Assembly: GCA_045837725.1 (NCBI GenBank)
Contig: JBEWZL010000044.1
Location: 310,001 to 374,000 of the forward strand
Reading direction: 5' to 3'
DNA: 64,000 nucleotides
Source: Vermamoeba vermiformis
Taxonomy: Eukaryota > Tubulinea > Echinamoebida
Position numbers and translations under genes: made by a program. Positions 1-11,306 of this stretch are shown piece by piece. The notes below the pieces were generated by a model that saw only the letters and a program-made list of their open reading frames with translations, searched no databases and was not told the DNA's origin. Each line of letters begins with the position of its first letter. Positions within the stretch are counted from its first letter, which is position 1.

Positions 1-30
1 AATCTAACATTTATACATTGCACGTTATAT

Positions 31-1325
31 TTACACGGTTTCTGTCGCATTTTCAACTTGCCACTCTTGCTCGTAAAACAGCAGATCGAGCACATCCATC
101 ATAGTAAATGTTCGTACTTCGTGCACGCTGATGACTTCATCGAATACATTCTGCATCTTGTACCACTTAGCGTCTCTTCGTGCCTCTTGCAACATGCCGA
201 CAATGTTCTCGCACAACTTGTTGTCGAATAGGTTCTTGATGCACCGACCAGTACACAAGTCTTCATACGGCAAGTTACACACCTCCGTCATGCAGTCTTC
301 ATATTGGTTATTCGGTATCATTGCGTCTAACATACCTAGGAATGAAACTACGTGTTATAAAAGCCAGTACAAACTAATGAAATAAATTTGATAATATTTC
401 CTTTTATGGTAAATAAGCTACGTACCAATCGAATAAACATAGCCAGCCCCGCCTTCGCAGTAAATATCGCCCCAATTATTATGGAACTTGCCCATGTAAT
501 GTGGCTCTTGCCAATCAAAGTGCGACAAGCGCTCTAGTAGTCGCGGATACACGATGAAACTGTCGTCATCGAGTTTTACGAACCATTTTTTCTGCGAATA
601 ATGCTGGTACGCGTGCTTGAATGCCGCAATCACTTTGTTCTTCATTGCGCGGCCTTGCTCAGCTGCAACAATAGAATTAATAACTGCATAAGATTTATAT
701 GCACCTATTTGTATCTATTACCTCCGCCTACATTGACGCAGTTCGGTACTTTCGTGCACTCAAAATCAGAATAAAATACGAGACTATCATTGGGTAATCG
801 TTTGAGCCACGTTCTATAGCCCCAATCTTCACGCTCTGCTCTTCCAGTGCCTGTGCAACAAATTGGATTATAATCAAAGCTAAGATAATTTCAGCGAAGG
901 AACTTCGTATCGGATCTCCAAATCTTACCAGTAAATACCATGAACAATACGTCGTCCAAGGTAATGGGATATTTTGGTGCTGTGCTCGTAATGTCATCAT
1001 TATTTTTTGGGCTGTTACTCTGCTTTGTTGGATCTGACGTTGGCACGGAATTGCTAAATCCGAAAATTAGAAAAAATAGTAGGAATAATTAAGCGTGTAT
1101 ATATAGAGCATAAATACATTTCCTGCTATAATAGAATTTTTCCACTTAAATTAAAAATAATTACCTAATTGGCATTTTAATATCATCGTCGTTAATTGTG
1201 TGAGTCTCCTCAACCACTTGCACTATTTTTGGTGCATTGTATGTGCTCAAAAACGTTGCCCAAAAGGTCAGCGATATGATAGATCCAACTACTACACCAA
1301 AGAAAAATTGTCTATTTATGACCAT
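31..1325 (-). CDS. GT31-family glycosyltransferase (core-1 galactosyltransferase / fringe-like)
   Basis: Type II membrane glycosyltransferase, probably Golgi, adding a sugar (likely beta-1,3) to glycoprotein glycans. The start at 1325 gives a short cytoplasmic tail (MVINRQ) followed by a signal anchor at about residues 7-28. A low-complexity stem follows. The catalytic domain carries WFVKLDDDSFIVYPRL, holding the DDD metal and nucleotide-sugar motif of GT31, then EGGAGYVYS, typical of C1GalT and fringe proteins. Five exons join at GT-AG sites with introns of roughly 50-130 nt, and each junction keeps the frame. Acceptor specificity cannot be read from sequence. The family call is solid; choosing C1GalT over fringe is inference. 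It is the first of three minus-strand genes, and its start lies about 150 bp from the stop of the upstream F-box gene. Confidence 0.85.
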
Positions 1326-1476
1326 TGGTGAGTGTATTAATAGTCCGTTGAGCTGTCACTATGTCTTCATCAATTGAACTATGGTGTTATGTAAAGGCAC
1401 TGCACGTTGAATAAATAAATCGATTTTAATTAACTATTTACATCAAATTCACAAAATTACTATTGTACAAAAAGAG

Positions 1477-3308
1477 TTAGTTGTTGCGTGGACTTGCAGC
1501 GCCAGCATCGATCGTCTGCATGCCGTGGGCAGCTAGATCGTTGACAGGGAGGCAAATCTTGATCTCAGGGATCATGCCAGCCATGGGTCTCAAATCAGAA
1601 GCCGAGACGCGAGGGCTGATAGGAGGCGTCTTGAGAGCCAACTGAGTATCCATCAGGATCTTGACTTGAGGGTTGTACTCTTGTAAGCTAGAGACTGAAG
1701 CTGGAGTCAATTTCTCGCAGCGGCGGAGATCCACCGATTTGATCGGTGAGCGGATGTCAACCAGTGTTTGAACAGAGAAGTCGGTGATCAAGGAGCAGCT
1801 TCTCAAGGTTAAGTTGGAGAGCGCAGGGCACGATCTAATGATCCAGGTAACGCTCTGCAATAAATTGGAATTAGATCAAGTTTGCAAAATATTTCCTAAA
1901 ATAGACGGCATTCAATTTACGAAAGATTCTTTACCTTATCCGTAACTTTACTGCAAAAGCTGATATCCAACGTGCTTAGCTTCTTGCAGCGCTGTCCAAT
2001 GAACATCAAGCCAGAATCAGTGATGCTCCAGCACGAAGAGAGGTTCAAACTCGTCAAATTTCTGCAATAACTAGCGCACGCCAACAACGCCTCGTTGGTC
2101 AAAAACTCGCAGGCCGACAAGTTCAATTCCTGCAATACGCATCGTTAGTCCTGCACAACACTGAAGTCAGTTCCACATACCTGAATGTTAGGACATGAGC
2201 TGACAATTTGCTTCAGTGAACTGTTTCTCAAATTGATGCAGCCGGCAAAGTTCAAACGAGTCACTTTGTTGCTCAAAAAGCTGATCATGTTGAATCCTTT
2301 CTCTATAATAGATAATAATTTTGGGTCAATTACCGCAAGAGTAATCAGATCTAAGTTACGTACCAGTGAGTTGCAAGCAGTGCGACAAATCGATGCTCGT
2401 GACTTTAGTAAATTTCTGTAAAATCTTCTTCAACACGAGGTCTATTTTAAGCGAATTAGTACGCGGTCATATATACAGCGAAAATGACACGTGTCATTAA
2501 ACTCGCTTTCGATGCAGTAAATCGCTACTATATGATTCCTAGTAGCATATTTAAGCCTTACTATTGCTGAATTAAAACTTACCGGTCACATTTTTAATCG
2601 GGGAGAAAAATCCAGAGAAATCAATGGTTTGCAAAGGCAAGCTAGCGGTCATGTCGTACGTGTTGTGACACAACTCAGAGAAGCCTACTAATTGCCTATA
2701 GTCATATCTTAGTATATTGTCATCGAGGGATAGGTCTATAATCATCTAGCAATCAAAAGAATTCCTTACTTGATGTCTAAGTAACTGGTGAAAATTTCAA
2801 GGATTATTTCGTTCGGCAATTGAGCGAAAACTGAGAGATTAGCCTGCGAATACAGATATTAGTATAATTACATAGAATTTTATTCCGTTGCGACTGAAAG
2901 ATTTGTGTTGGATCGTACCTTGGATTTAGCAGGATCGACGACGAATCGATCGGACTTGGGATAGGAACCCTCTCGCGAGGCAGGAGGGGCACTAGTATAC
3001 ACCTCTTGGCCTGCTTCGGGTGTAGCAACCAAAATGTCAGTCGAGTTACGTTGCGTGATGGTGAATCTGCCCAGTGCAGCGATAGTCTCAGAACGATTTC
3101 TCTTGTGACTGAATGCCGAGGAAGAAGCTGAAGTAGGCTCTGCAATGCTGTTGCTGCGAGGTTTGGGGGAATAAGACTCTTCCATATTAATGACATTGTC
3201 GTCATCATCATCGTCGTCGTCGTTCACCATTTCAATGCGCAGATCTTCCGCTGAAGTCTTTGAAAGTAACGCGTAAATATAGTCTCGCGGGTTAAATACG
3301 TCGGTCAT
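1477..3308 (-). CDS. F-box / leucine-rich repeat protein (FBXL type)
   Basis: Probable substrate receptor of an SCF ubiquitin ligase. The N-terminus (MTDVFNPRDYIYALL) leads into an acidic and serine-rich linker with a run of eight Asp. The F-box core LPNEIILEIFTSYLDI follows after an intron, and would bind SKP1. Downstream exons encode cysteine-containing LRRs of the FBXL/AMN1 class, with repeats such as LNLSACEFLTNEALLAC and LTLRSCSLITDFSVQTL. I chose the Met at 3308 because the upstream open frame has no domain and looks like 5' leader. At least six introns interrupt the gene, most of them near repeat boundaries. One intron holds an exact TGACACGTGTCA palindrome at 2485-2496, the only exact copy in the first 27 kb. 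The substrate is unknown. Confidence 0.85.
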
Positions 3309-3536
3309 TTGTAAATTAAATAAAGAGCACAAGAAAGAAGCGTTAGAAAGTTGAGGCCAAAAATGAGATCCAGCCGCGTTTGGCTTAAAGTACAATAAAT
3401 GAGAGTTTATGAGGCCAAAAACTCGACATTTAAAGTTACTCATTGGCCAGCACGAAGTCACGTAATACTTGAGCGTCGTTCCTTCACCGTTCTCGCATAT
3501 TTTTTGGAAATTTCGATGAACGCTGCAAGCGGCTCT

Positions 3537-4137
3537 TCATATGTCATCCAAAAGCTCGTACAAATTTCCAAGTCGATAAAATAACACGTTCTTGCCAACA
3601 TCATTCGAATTTAATCGGAAAGATTTGGCAACAAATCGGGCTTGATTTAATTTTGAAGCCTTGTTAAATCGGCTAATTCTCTGTCTAGGATTGTTTCATA
3701 TTAACTGTTTTATGCACTTACCGTATGCGTAAAGTCTGCTTTTCTGAATTGCTGGTCATATTTGATAATTTGATAACATCCATCACAAACCCGACTATTC
3801 TTCATTGTTCTGAGGTTTAGTATTGTCTTATTCTTGCTACAATTCGCACAAAAAGGTCCTGCGCACCTCTTGCAAGTATGCTGAACGAGCTGCAGTTAGT
3901 TGTGATCGGATGGGAGAAAAAAATAATTGCAAAACAATTATTGACTCTATTACGATGATTGTAAAGAGTTATTATTGAATTTAGATACGCATGAATAAAA
4001 TAAATGCTTAAATTCAGCAAAAAAACAGAAATAAATGGAGATCTTACTCTTCTGTTAAACAGATTGAAGGTTTTTTGGCATTGTTTGCAGAACTTGGCCT
4101 TCAAGTGTCTCTTTGACAATACTCGCTTCGCCTCCAT
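3537..4137 (-). CDS. small FYVE-like zinc-finger protein
   Basis: Three exons joined by GT-AG introns give a protein of about 125 residues. Exon 1 carries CKQCQKTFNLFNRR, exon 2 carries QHTCKRCAGPFCANCSKN and RVCDGCYQ, and exon 3 ends at TGA 3537-3539. The Cys pairs (CxxC, CxxC, CxxC, CxxC) have the order and spacing of a FYVE finger. The PI3P-binding signature R(R/K)HHCR is degenerate here (VQHTCKRC), so membrane lipid binding is uncertain. True FYVE proteins bind PI3P on endosomes; FYVE-related fingers bind other lipids or proteins. The short tail (from ASKLNQARFV onward) has no recognised domain. The gene is head to head with the ADP-ribosylglycohydrolase gene, about 0.7 kb away. Confidence 0.7.
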
Positions 4138-4853
4138 CGCGTTCGTGGTATACTAGACTATTCGTTTTAGAACAATAAAAATGCGCTTCACGAAGTCAAT
4201 GTCAAAATAACGTCGTCAGTTAGTCAAGGGAAATTTCGATTGATTCGCTGACTCCAGCCCAAAATAGCAGTGACGACTTTCTGGCAGGAGCAATTGTAAC
4301 CAGGACCGGTCTATGATTCGTCAATTTCGCTGCTTTGATATACTTTGCTTTAGCATTATTTCGCGATCCGAAGCTAGTGACCGCAGCACTTGTCATAGAT
4401 ATGCTTCTGCATGATTAGACCACGTTTTGGGCTCGATTTAAGGTCGATTTTACCTCAGTTCAAATTTTTGATCTTGCTGAGGTCTCATATGTCAATCGAT
4501 TGAATGCGTATACCACTGCTGGGTACTTATATGAAGAGACTAGCATTGTTAATAGGTTGATAAGTGGTATTTTGATCGCGGAGAAATCAATCGTGTTTAG
4601 CGGAGGAAAGGTGATCCGGTTGCGTAGGACTGTGGAAAATAAGGGTGAGTAAATTGTACGATACAATTTAGTAATATTTAAATATATCCGCCAGCACGTT
4701 AAATTTAATAAAGTCCGTTAGAGATTTTGTAAAAATTTATGGATTTCAAGATATTTGGCTGTTGTTCTTGTTTAACCGTGAAAATATCTCGAGGATTTTC
4801 TTTTGATTTGCGGTTATATCGTTATTAATTCAAATATTTAGGACTTACAAACA
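4138..4853. other. intergenic region between divergent genes
   Basis: These 716 bases separate two divergent start codons and presumably contain both promoters. I see only short chance open frames, no RNA gene and no repeat of note. Confidence 0.5.
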
Positions 4854-6386
4854 ATGCATCTGAATCAAGTCTCGTTCGCTTGGCGCGTTTTTGTTCTTTT
4901 CGGTTTAACTTCGGTATTAGCTCAACATTACGATGTAATGGACAAACTAAGAGGTGTCTACATCATGGGCGCGTTTGGTGATAGTTATGGTAACTAACTG
5001 AAAGAATGAGTTTTGCATCTGATCAATTTTCAGGCGCTGCTACCGAGCAAAGTGCTCTAAAGGGCTTTATTACTCATAATACGTGCCTATTGACGGCTTC
5101 AGGCACATATTATAACGTAAACGAATCAAATGTCTGGTGGATTTGGCCTCCTCCTGCAACCGTCCAAAATTATCCATCCATTACTGATGATACATCCTAC
5201 CGAGCGTTTATTCTTGAGAGTTACATCATAGACGTGCTTGAAAAGAAACGTAAGCCTTTGTATCCATCACCAAACCTAACACTTAGCCAGTACAATTCAG
5301 CGAATCCAATTTCAAGGAGTGGATGCAGCAGCGAAGCGATGTTTTGTGGCAGAAATCACTTGAATGGCCTCGCGATTGGCTATTGTACAGTGAGCGCGAG
5401 ATGATTTCAGATTGGCTCGTCATGTTCGATCTTGCCAAAGTACCGCCACTTCCATCCGCTCCTCGCCAACACGGCACCAATCCGTTCTATAATCCAAACA
5501 CTCCAGTGGTGTTTGGTATGTACTTGTACCTGCAATTAGCTGCCTCGTACGCTACTTCACACTCATACTCAGCTTTTGAAGTTTTTACTATATTTAGGTA
5601 ACTTTTATTTCATAATAACATCTTTACATTAAACCAAACATAGAAATATCACCGCATTAGATGAGCAGTACGCCCATGAGGTCACTGGTTTGTTTGCAGC
5701 GCTCTTGTTTGACGCAATGCAGCATGATCCATTCACCGAACGACACTCATTCTCTGATTGGTGGATCAAACGAGTGATCACGTGGTCTAATTACTGGTCA
5801 AGCAGTGACGACATGAACATGAAAGCGATCAGAGATTATATCAATCAAACGTACTATCTTGGACTCAGCATGCGAGGTCGGACCAGATCTGAGTGAGTGA
5901 ATTTCCTCGAATAGAATTCTCGTGCTAATAGGCCAAGTAGTTTTCTGGTAGCATATCAAGGGCTATTGAATGACCCTAGTATTTCTCCACACCACGCGAT
6001 GAAGTTGCAAGATCCACTCACAATGCTCGGTTTGGTAACTGCCTCACTCGCGTACGAACCACTGAATGCCACGTGTCAAGTCATGTTACTCATGCAGCTC
6101 ATCACTTCTGCTCCCGCTGATACAGGTAAACTCTATCATTACCATTATCGACGTGGAATCATTCATTGGACTAGACACTCTGGCTTCCTTTTTTGGAATG
6201 ATTGTCGGTGGATACTTCGGCGAGACTATTTTACGAGCGGATAATCAGTGCATTTGCGAATCAAATTCAGTGAACTTGGGTGATCAGCTCTCAATTTTGG
6301 ATGAAGTGTTGATGTTCATATATGGAATCGACTACAAACAGCGCGCAGAATTGTTGCTTGAATTTGGCAAGGTGCTTTCGAAATGA
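4854..6386 (+). CDS. secreted ADP-ribosylglycohydrolase (DraG/ARH family)
   Basis: Would remove ADP-ribose from a protein or small-molecule acceptor using two Mg2+ ions. The first 23 or so residues are a clear signal peptide (FAWRVFVLFGLTSVLAQ), so the enzyme should be secreted or lumenal. Family motifs appear in order: MGAFGDSYGAATEQ near residue 40 (the GxxxGDxxGxxxE motif), ITDDTSYRAF (the DDT metal-binding motif), and near the C-terminus APADTDTLASFFGMIVGGYFGE (split here by an intron), matching the GDTD metal motif and the following helix. Rebuilding DTDT requires a 49-nt intron, which supports the splice model. The intron after LEKK uses the acceptor at 5289-5290 to keep frame. The Met at 4854 is the only start giving a signal peptide. 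Confidence 0.87.
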
Positions 6387-6595
6387 CATCCTTAAAGCGG
6401 TAAGTTGCTCACTGGCTTTTCGGTTATTACTCGAATACTAACAAAAATTGTTCGGTACCAGATACCTCTGATAGCAAAATAAAGACCGCGTGAGTTGCAG
6501 AATGATATTCCGAAAGAAACCACCTCGACACTTGTTGAACGTGCTCAATAAAGACTGAATGTTGTTCGACAAAATCAAGCAAGCTGCTTTGCCAT

Positions 6596-9500
6596 TTATT
6601 TCTGCTGTACAGACTGGTTCTCTTGTTGAATGAGACCCCACACTGCATTCAAGAGCTGATTCAGATTGGCATTGCCTTGTGCAAATGTGTCGATCAAGTA
6701 CTTAAATACCGGTGCACTCAATAGGTCTGTAGCGTGGTTAGTACGAAGTGAATATAACATCAGGCAGTGCGCGTACCTTTAGTTTCTGTGCTGGTACCAA
6801 ACTGGAACAGAACTGACTTGCGGATCTCGACTTCAATGCGGTCATCGACCATGCTGTCCAAGGCGCGGCTCCATTCCTCCCATCTAAAAACACATGGTTT
6901 AGTACCTGCTCACTTCTACCCGCCTGCCTCTACTTACGGATCAACTTGAAGTGTTCTGCGGGCAATTAACAAATGCAAATTGTCACGCTCTTGTTGCGAT
7001 TGTAACTGCAATAGAATATGAGCACTTGTCTATTGTACATTACTCAATGAATTGCCTTACCAGTGATGTGTTCTTGAAGACATCAGCAGCAACCAAAAAG
7101 TCAGAGAACTCCAAGTCATTGCGCTGAATGGTCAAGGTGTCGCTGTTCTCGTCACGCGCCAGACCAAGACTCAGTGCAATCACTTCGTACGGCGAGACAG
7201 GCTTGCGCAAGAACTGCTCGAGATTAGCATCGCCGACTCGTTGCGCCATTGTTTCGAGCTTCGATTGAGCACGCAACAGATACAGATTTTGATCCACCAA
7301 GCGGAATTTATCTGCGGTAAATTATGTTAGTTCCGTGCACGCTATGTAACACGAGTCAGGCGTACCGTGATTGAATTCGTTGAGATTGTAGTCGGCCAAA
7401 TAAGACAATTTTGACAGCGAGAACAGTGTTTGACGTCTGGTTGTGGCGTCTTGTTCTTGCAGGGCCAACTCAGTCAACAAATCACTCGCAGGTTCAAATT
7501 GTTTGGTCTGCAAGAGATGCAACCAGCGCAGTTCAGGATGAGGCACTAAGAACTTGTCGAGGTCGCGCCAATACTCTTCGCTTTGATTCATCAATTCTCG
7601 CTTTCGTCCGTTCAATAAGAGCCATTGGAACAAGAATTCTGGGAACTTTTCGTCTTTGAATTGACGTTTGTATTGTTCTAGACGTTGATTGTCGTTCAAC
7701 ACATCGCAGATTTGCACTAACTCGTTGAATTCCTGCAATAGGTGATATTAATATTTGATATATAGACCCGTGTCCTGTGCGTACTCTGTATTTTTCGGCC
7801 AAATCACGGGCAAAATCAAATTTCTTGTGTGCACTGAACGGATGAATGAATCGTTTCTTGGCCTCGTCGAATTTAATGGCCAATGATTCGTAGTCGAGCT
7901 GTGATGTTTCATTTGACATACTGTGTTAAATGTTAGTAAATGTGATCGATAACCAAACAAGTAATGCCGCTTACTCTCGTGCCAAACTCTCCAATTGAAC
8001 GCGATAGCCGCGCAACAACACATCAGTGAGGTTGTAAGCTTGACTGAAGAGCAGATCGACATTGACTTTCACTGCACTTTGCAAGCTCTCGTTGAGGAAC
8101 AGCTGCGTCAAATCAATTTGTTGTGCCAGCACTTCGCGCACATTAGGCTCGAAGGTCCAAAGTGTCAGTGAGCCGAGACCGACATACAACTGTGCTACTT
8201 GGTCGCGATAAGAATCAACTGAGAGCAGAATTGCCTCGAAGATTTGATTGACTTGACGCAACAGTTCAAAGCGGTTTTGCATGTCAGCTGCGGTCAAGAC
8301 ACGTGTCGTGCTCATGATTGTCAAAGCAATGGCGTGGACTTGTTTCAAAATGTCGTCTACGTGTGAAATCTGAAGGAATGTTAGGACAAGCTGTGAGAGA
8401 TACCAAATCCTGTTTACCGTTTCGTAGAAGAGCTCTTGTCCGCGCCATCGGTCTATCGTTGAAGTTTGCGGAGATCGTTCGGAGATTGCAGCATTGATGC
8501 ACTTAACCATCAATTCAGTTGACAGCTTTTGTTCCTCTTGCGTGTTTTGAAGACTTCGCAATGATGCAGCGGCGTGTAATTTTTCGCCAAACTCCAACAC
8601 TTTTGAGCGGGTGGCAGTACTCAGCTATCACATGATAATTAGCAATCGATAATACTATGTGCTCTTCTTACCTGATCCCATAGACCAGTCCTAACTAGGA
8701 ATTCTAATACGACTTTGTGTTTTCTCTTCTTATCTTCAATTTGTGTGTAAATGAGCAGTGAGGCAGATGACTTGGTAGCTGCATACAACGTTAACCGAGG
8801 TCAAGTGAAGTAAGTGCCATAATAAGTCATACCCTTGGCAATATCTTCTGACCATCGCTCAGCACTAGCCTTAGCGTCAACGAGTTGTTGCGACATGGCG
8901 ATGACAGCCGCATTTAAATCAATTTTCTTCAGTGACTCAGCTACGCCTTTGTAGCGCTCATCTTCAGTGATGTAGCAATTGACTGCGTGAATCAGCGTCT
9001 TAATTTGGACGTCCAACTGTTGAAGTGAATCGATGCTCATGCGCTGTCAAAGTGTTAGTTCAATTGAGTCATCATATCTATGTCTCACATTGCTTACTGG
9101 TGACGCCTCCACAGCAGCGCTGCGTGTCTCAACTTGCATACTGTGCATGGTTAGTAATTGCTTATTATGACCAACAGTCAATCTTACCTCATTGAAGTCA
9201 AGTTCGGCTGTGAAATCAAAATGATGCCATGACGAGGTGAGACGACTAAAATGCCATCGGGTCTTTGTCGTGTAACACCTGTGCCGATCACGAGCTCGTC
9301 GCGTGATTCAAATGAAATTCCGTCCTCGACACGATCATCGTAAGGTACTTGACAGCATTGAACTGTGCGTGCCGCCACGGCATAAGCACCTTCACCAGCT
9401 AGCATCAGAGTGACATCTTCATCGTTAGAGCTGATTAAGGAAGGTCCAAGATTGATGTGGCTCAATGGGGAGTTGCCAACAGTGTCTTGTGCGACACCTT

Positions 9501-10884
9501 CCTCAGAATCCACGTCACCGGCAAACTGAAGAGTGTGGAAGTAAAATCGAGACAAGAGTGTGAGACAGTTGGGACCAGGACCAAGAGCCAATTGGAGCAA
9601 AGGCACGTGCTCGCCGGTCTCGGATATCACACCTGAGATCAGCGCTTGTACGGGCCATTCAGAGACGAGCTGATGGGAGTATTAGGAATGTTTAATGTGT
9701 AAATGCTATTTTGGTACCTTCTCGGCACTGTGTTGTGAAAATTGCCATCGTTGAAGAGTGTTTTCATTCAATACCCAAACATCTCTAGTCCAATTGTAAT
9801 TATATATGTTACATTTATATTATTCTAACGTACCTAGCACCAGAGCTTTGAACATTTCCCGTGATAATTGATCGCACTGGTGGTCCGTTGTTCTTGTTCA
9901 ATCGCAACAGTCGACCCAATCCTCCTAACACACCACTCGATTTGACAATCTCTCGTGCTCTCAACGGTGCACTGCCTTGATTGACAGCCACGTGAAACAA
10001 TCGTCCAGTTGATGAGCCCAACAAATATCCAATGTCTTCAGCACCGCTCAACACGCAGCATCGTTCTTCGCCTTGCAGAGGCAATGACACCTCTACGATG
10101 CGCTGTGGCTCTGCCAATCGAGGCCAGTAGCGCAATGTACCTTCGGGACTGCAATACAACAGTCCGTGCTCTCTGTGCATTATCTCATTTAGCGTGCTGT
10201 TCGTGAACAATTTTAATGACCAGCACGACGTACCTATTTTGAATGACTAATGCCACCATCTTCGCGTCAGGAAGGTCATTGGAGTTCGGCAAGGGCAACT
10301 TCAAGCAGTCCTGCAAGCGTGCACGTGTCAATAACAGTCCTCGAGTGACATCAGTAATAACTGTACCGTTTTGGCTGTTCCCTTTTTGCACTTCCAAAAA
10401 TATAACTGCTGTGACGCCCCTTTCTTAATAATAGCCCACGCATATTCAGATTCGTGAATGTAAATGCTGCTCTCTTTGGTGAGGTCTGGATCGTGTTGGC
10501 ATTAGATATTTTTAAAATTCAAATCAACGAATAATTCATAATACCCAATATTCCATTTAATTCTTCGAGCACTGAAAATGGCAGAGCTGCATACGGCTCA
10601 ATAACATGGCGATCTGTCTCTTGAAAAATATTTTTTTCTGATCTGCTGTATTAAAATTGTTAAGAACTTGCAAACATTATTGGTTTATTTAATTATAGTA
10701 TATTGGTAATTATTATAATATTTTGGCTAATTATATAAAGCGCTTGCCTTGGATTACGTCCGAGTGGCGGTGTTGTTTTTGTAACGACTCTAGACGGTGT
10801 ATTAATAAGACTAGGACTCAACGTATTCCTGTCCGTGGTACTAGGCAGAAAGCTAGGTGTCTGTAATCGCTTGGATGTGAACAT
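6596..10884 (-). CDS. NUP133: nucleoporin NUP133 (Y-complex scaffold)
   Basis: Structural subunit of the NUP107-160 (Y) complex of the nuclear pore. About 1,100 residues over many exons. The unstructured N-terminus (MFTSKRLQTPSF onward) leads into the beta-propeller with LTKESSIYIHESEYAWAII, then LYFWKC, DCLKLPLPNSND and HGLLYCSPEGTLRYWPRLAE, which match the NUP133 propeller. A 56-nt intron after KKGTAKT resolves an apparent frame change. The C-terminal half is alpha-solenoid with the NUP133 hallmark ELRWLHLLQTKQFEPASDLL followed by TLFSLSKLSYLAD. The stop is TAA at 6596-6598, after GLIQQENQSVQQK. Its start faces the GH110-like gene across about 420 bp. I first considered NUP155, but the propeller and C-terminal motifs fit NUP133. 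Confidence 0.9.
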
Positions 10885-11306
10885 GCTGATCTAGGCACTA
10901 TCAATTCAGGGCCGTAGTTTTAATGGCGGACTAATGTATATACAATGGACGAATCAAGCACCTATTGAGCTGTGTGCTAGTGGTCGAGCACGAGTGAACA
11001 AAAAAAGAGCGCGAACAATTCCATATTTTTCAAAGCCCAGAAACAATGCACAACAAGGGTCACCTTGCTTTTTATCACCAACTTTACTGTCAGTTCGCGG
11101 TGTTGACAGCACATGCACGAAAGCTGAAGATTTATGCAAGATCTGGTGTTGACTCCGCTGGCTGTTATGAACCCGAAAGCACAGCGTTAAATTTTATTGC
11201 AGCACGTGCTGACCAGAGACATTTCTCGCACTGACATGATGGCGTTTCGGCAATAAATTGCTCACACTGGTCATATTTTTAATTTTAATTCTATCCAGCG
11301 CCACAA
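10885..11306. other. divergent intergenic region
   Basis: This region of 422 bases lies between the NUP133 start and the GH110-like gene. Short overlapping open frames on both strands have no recognisable product. It is probably a two-way promoter. Confidence 0.45.

Noticed and set aside
6596-10884. NUP155/NUP170 as the identity of the large nucleoporin
   Set aside because: The EGTLRYWPRLAE propeller strand and the ELRWLHLLQ-FEPASDLL helix pair are those of NUP133.
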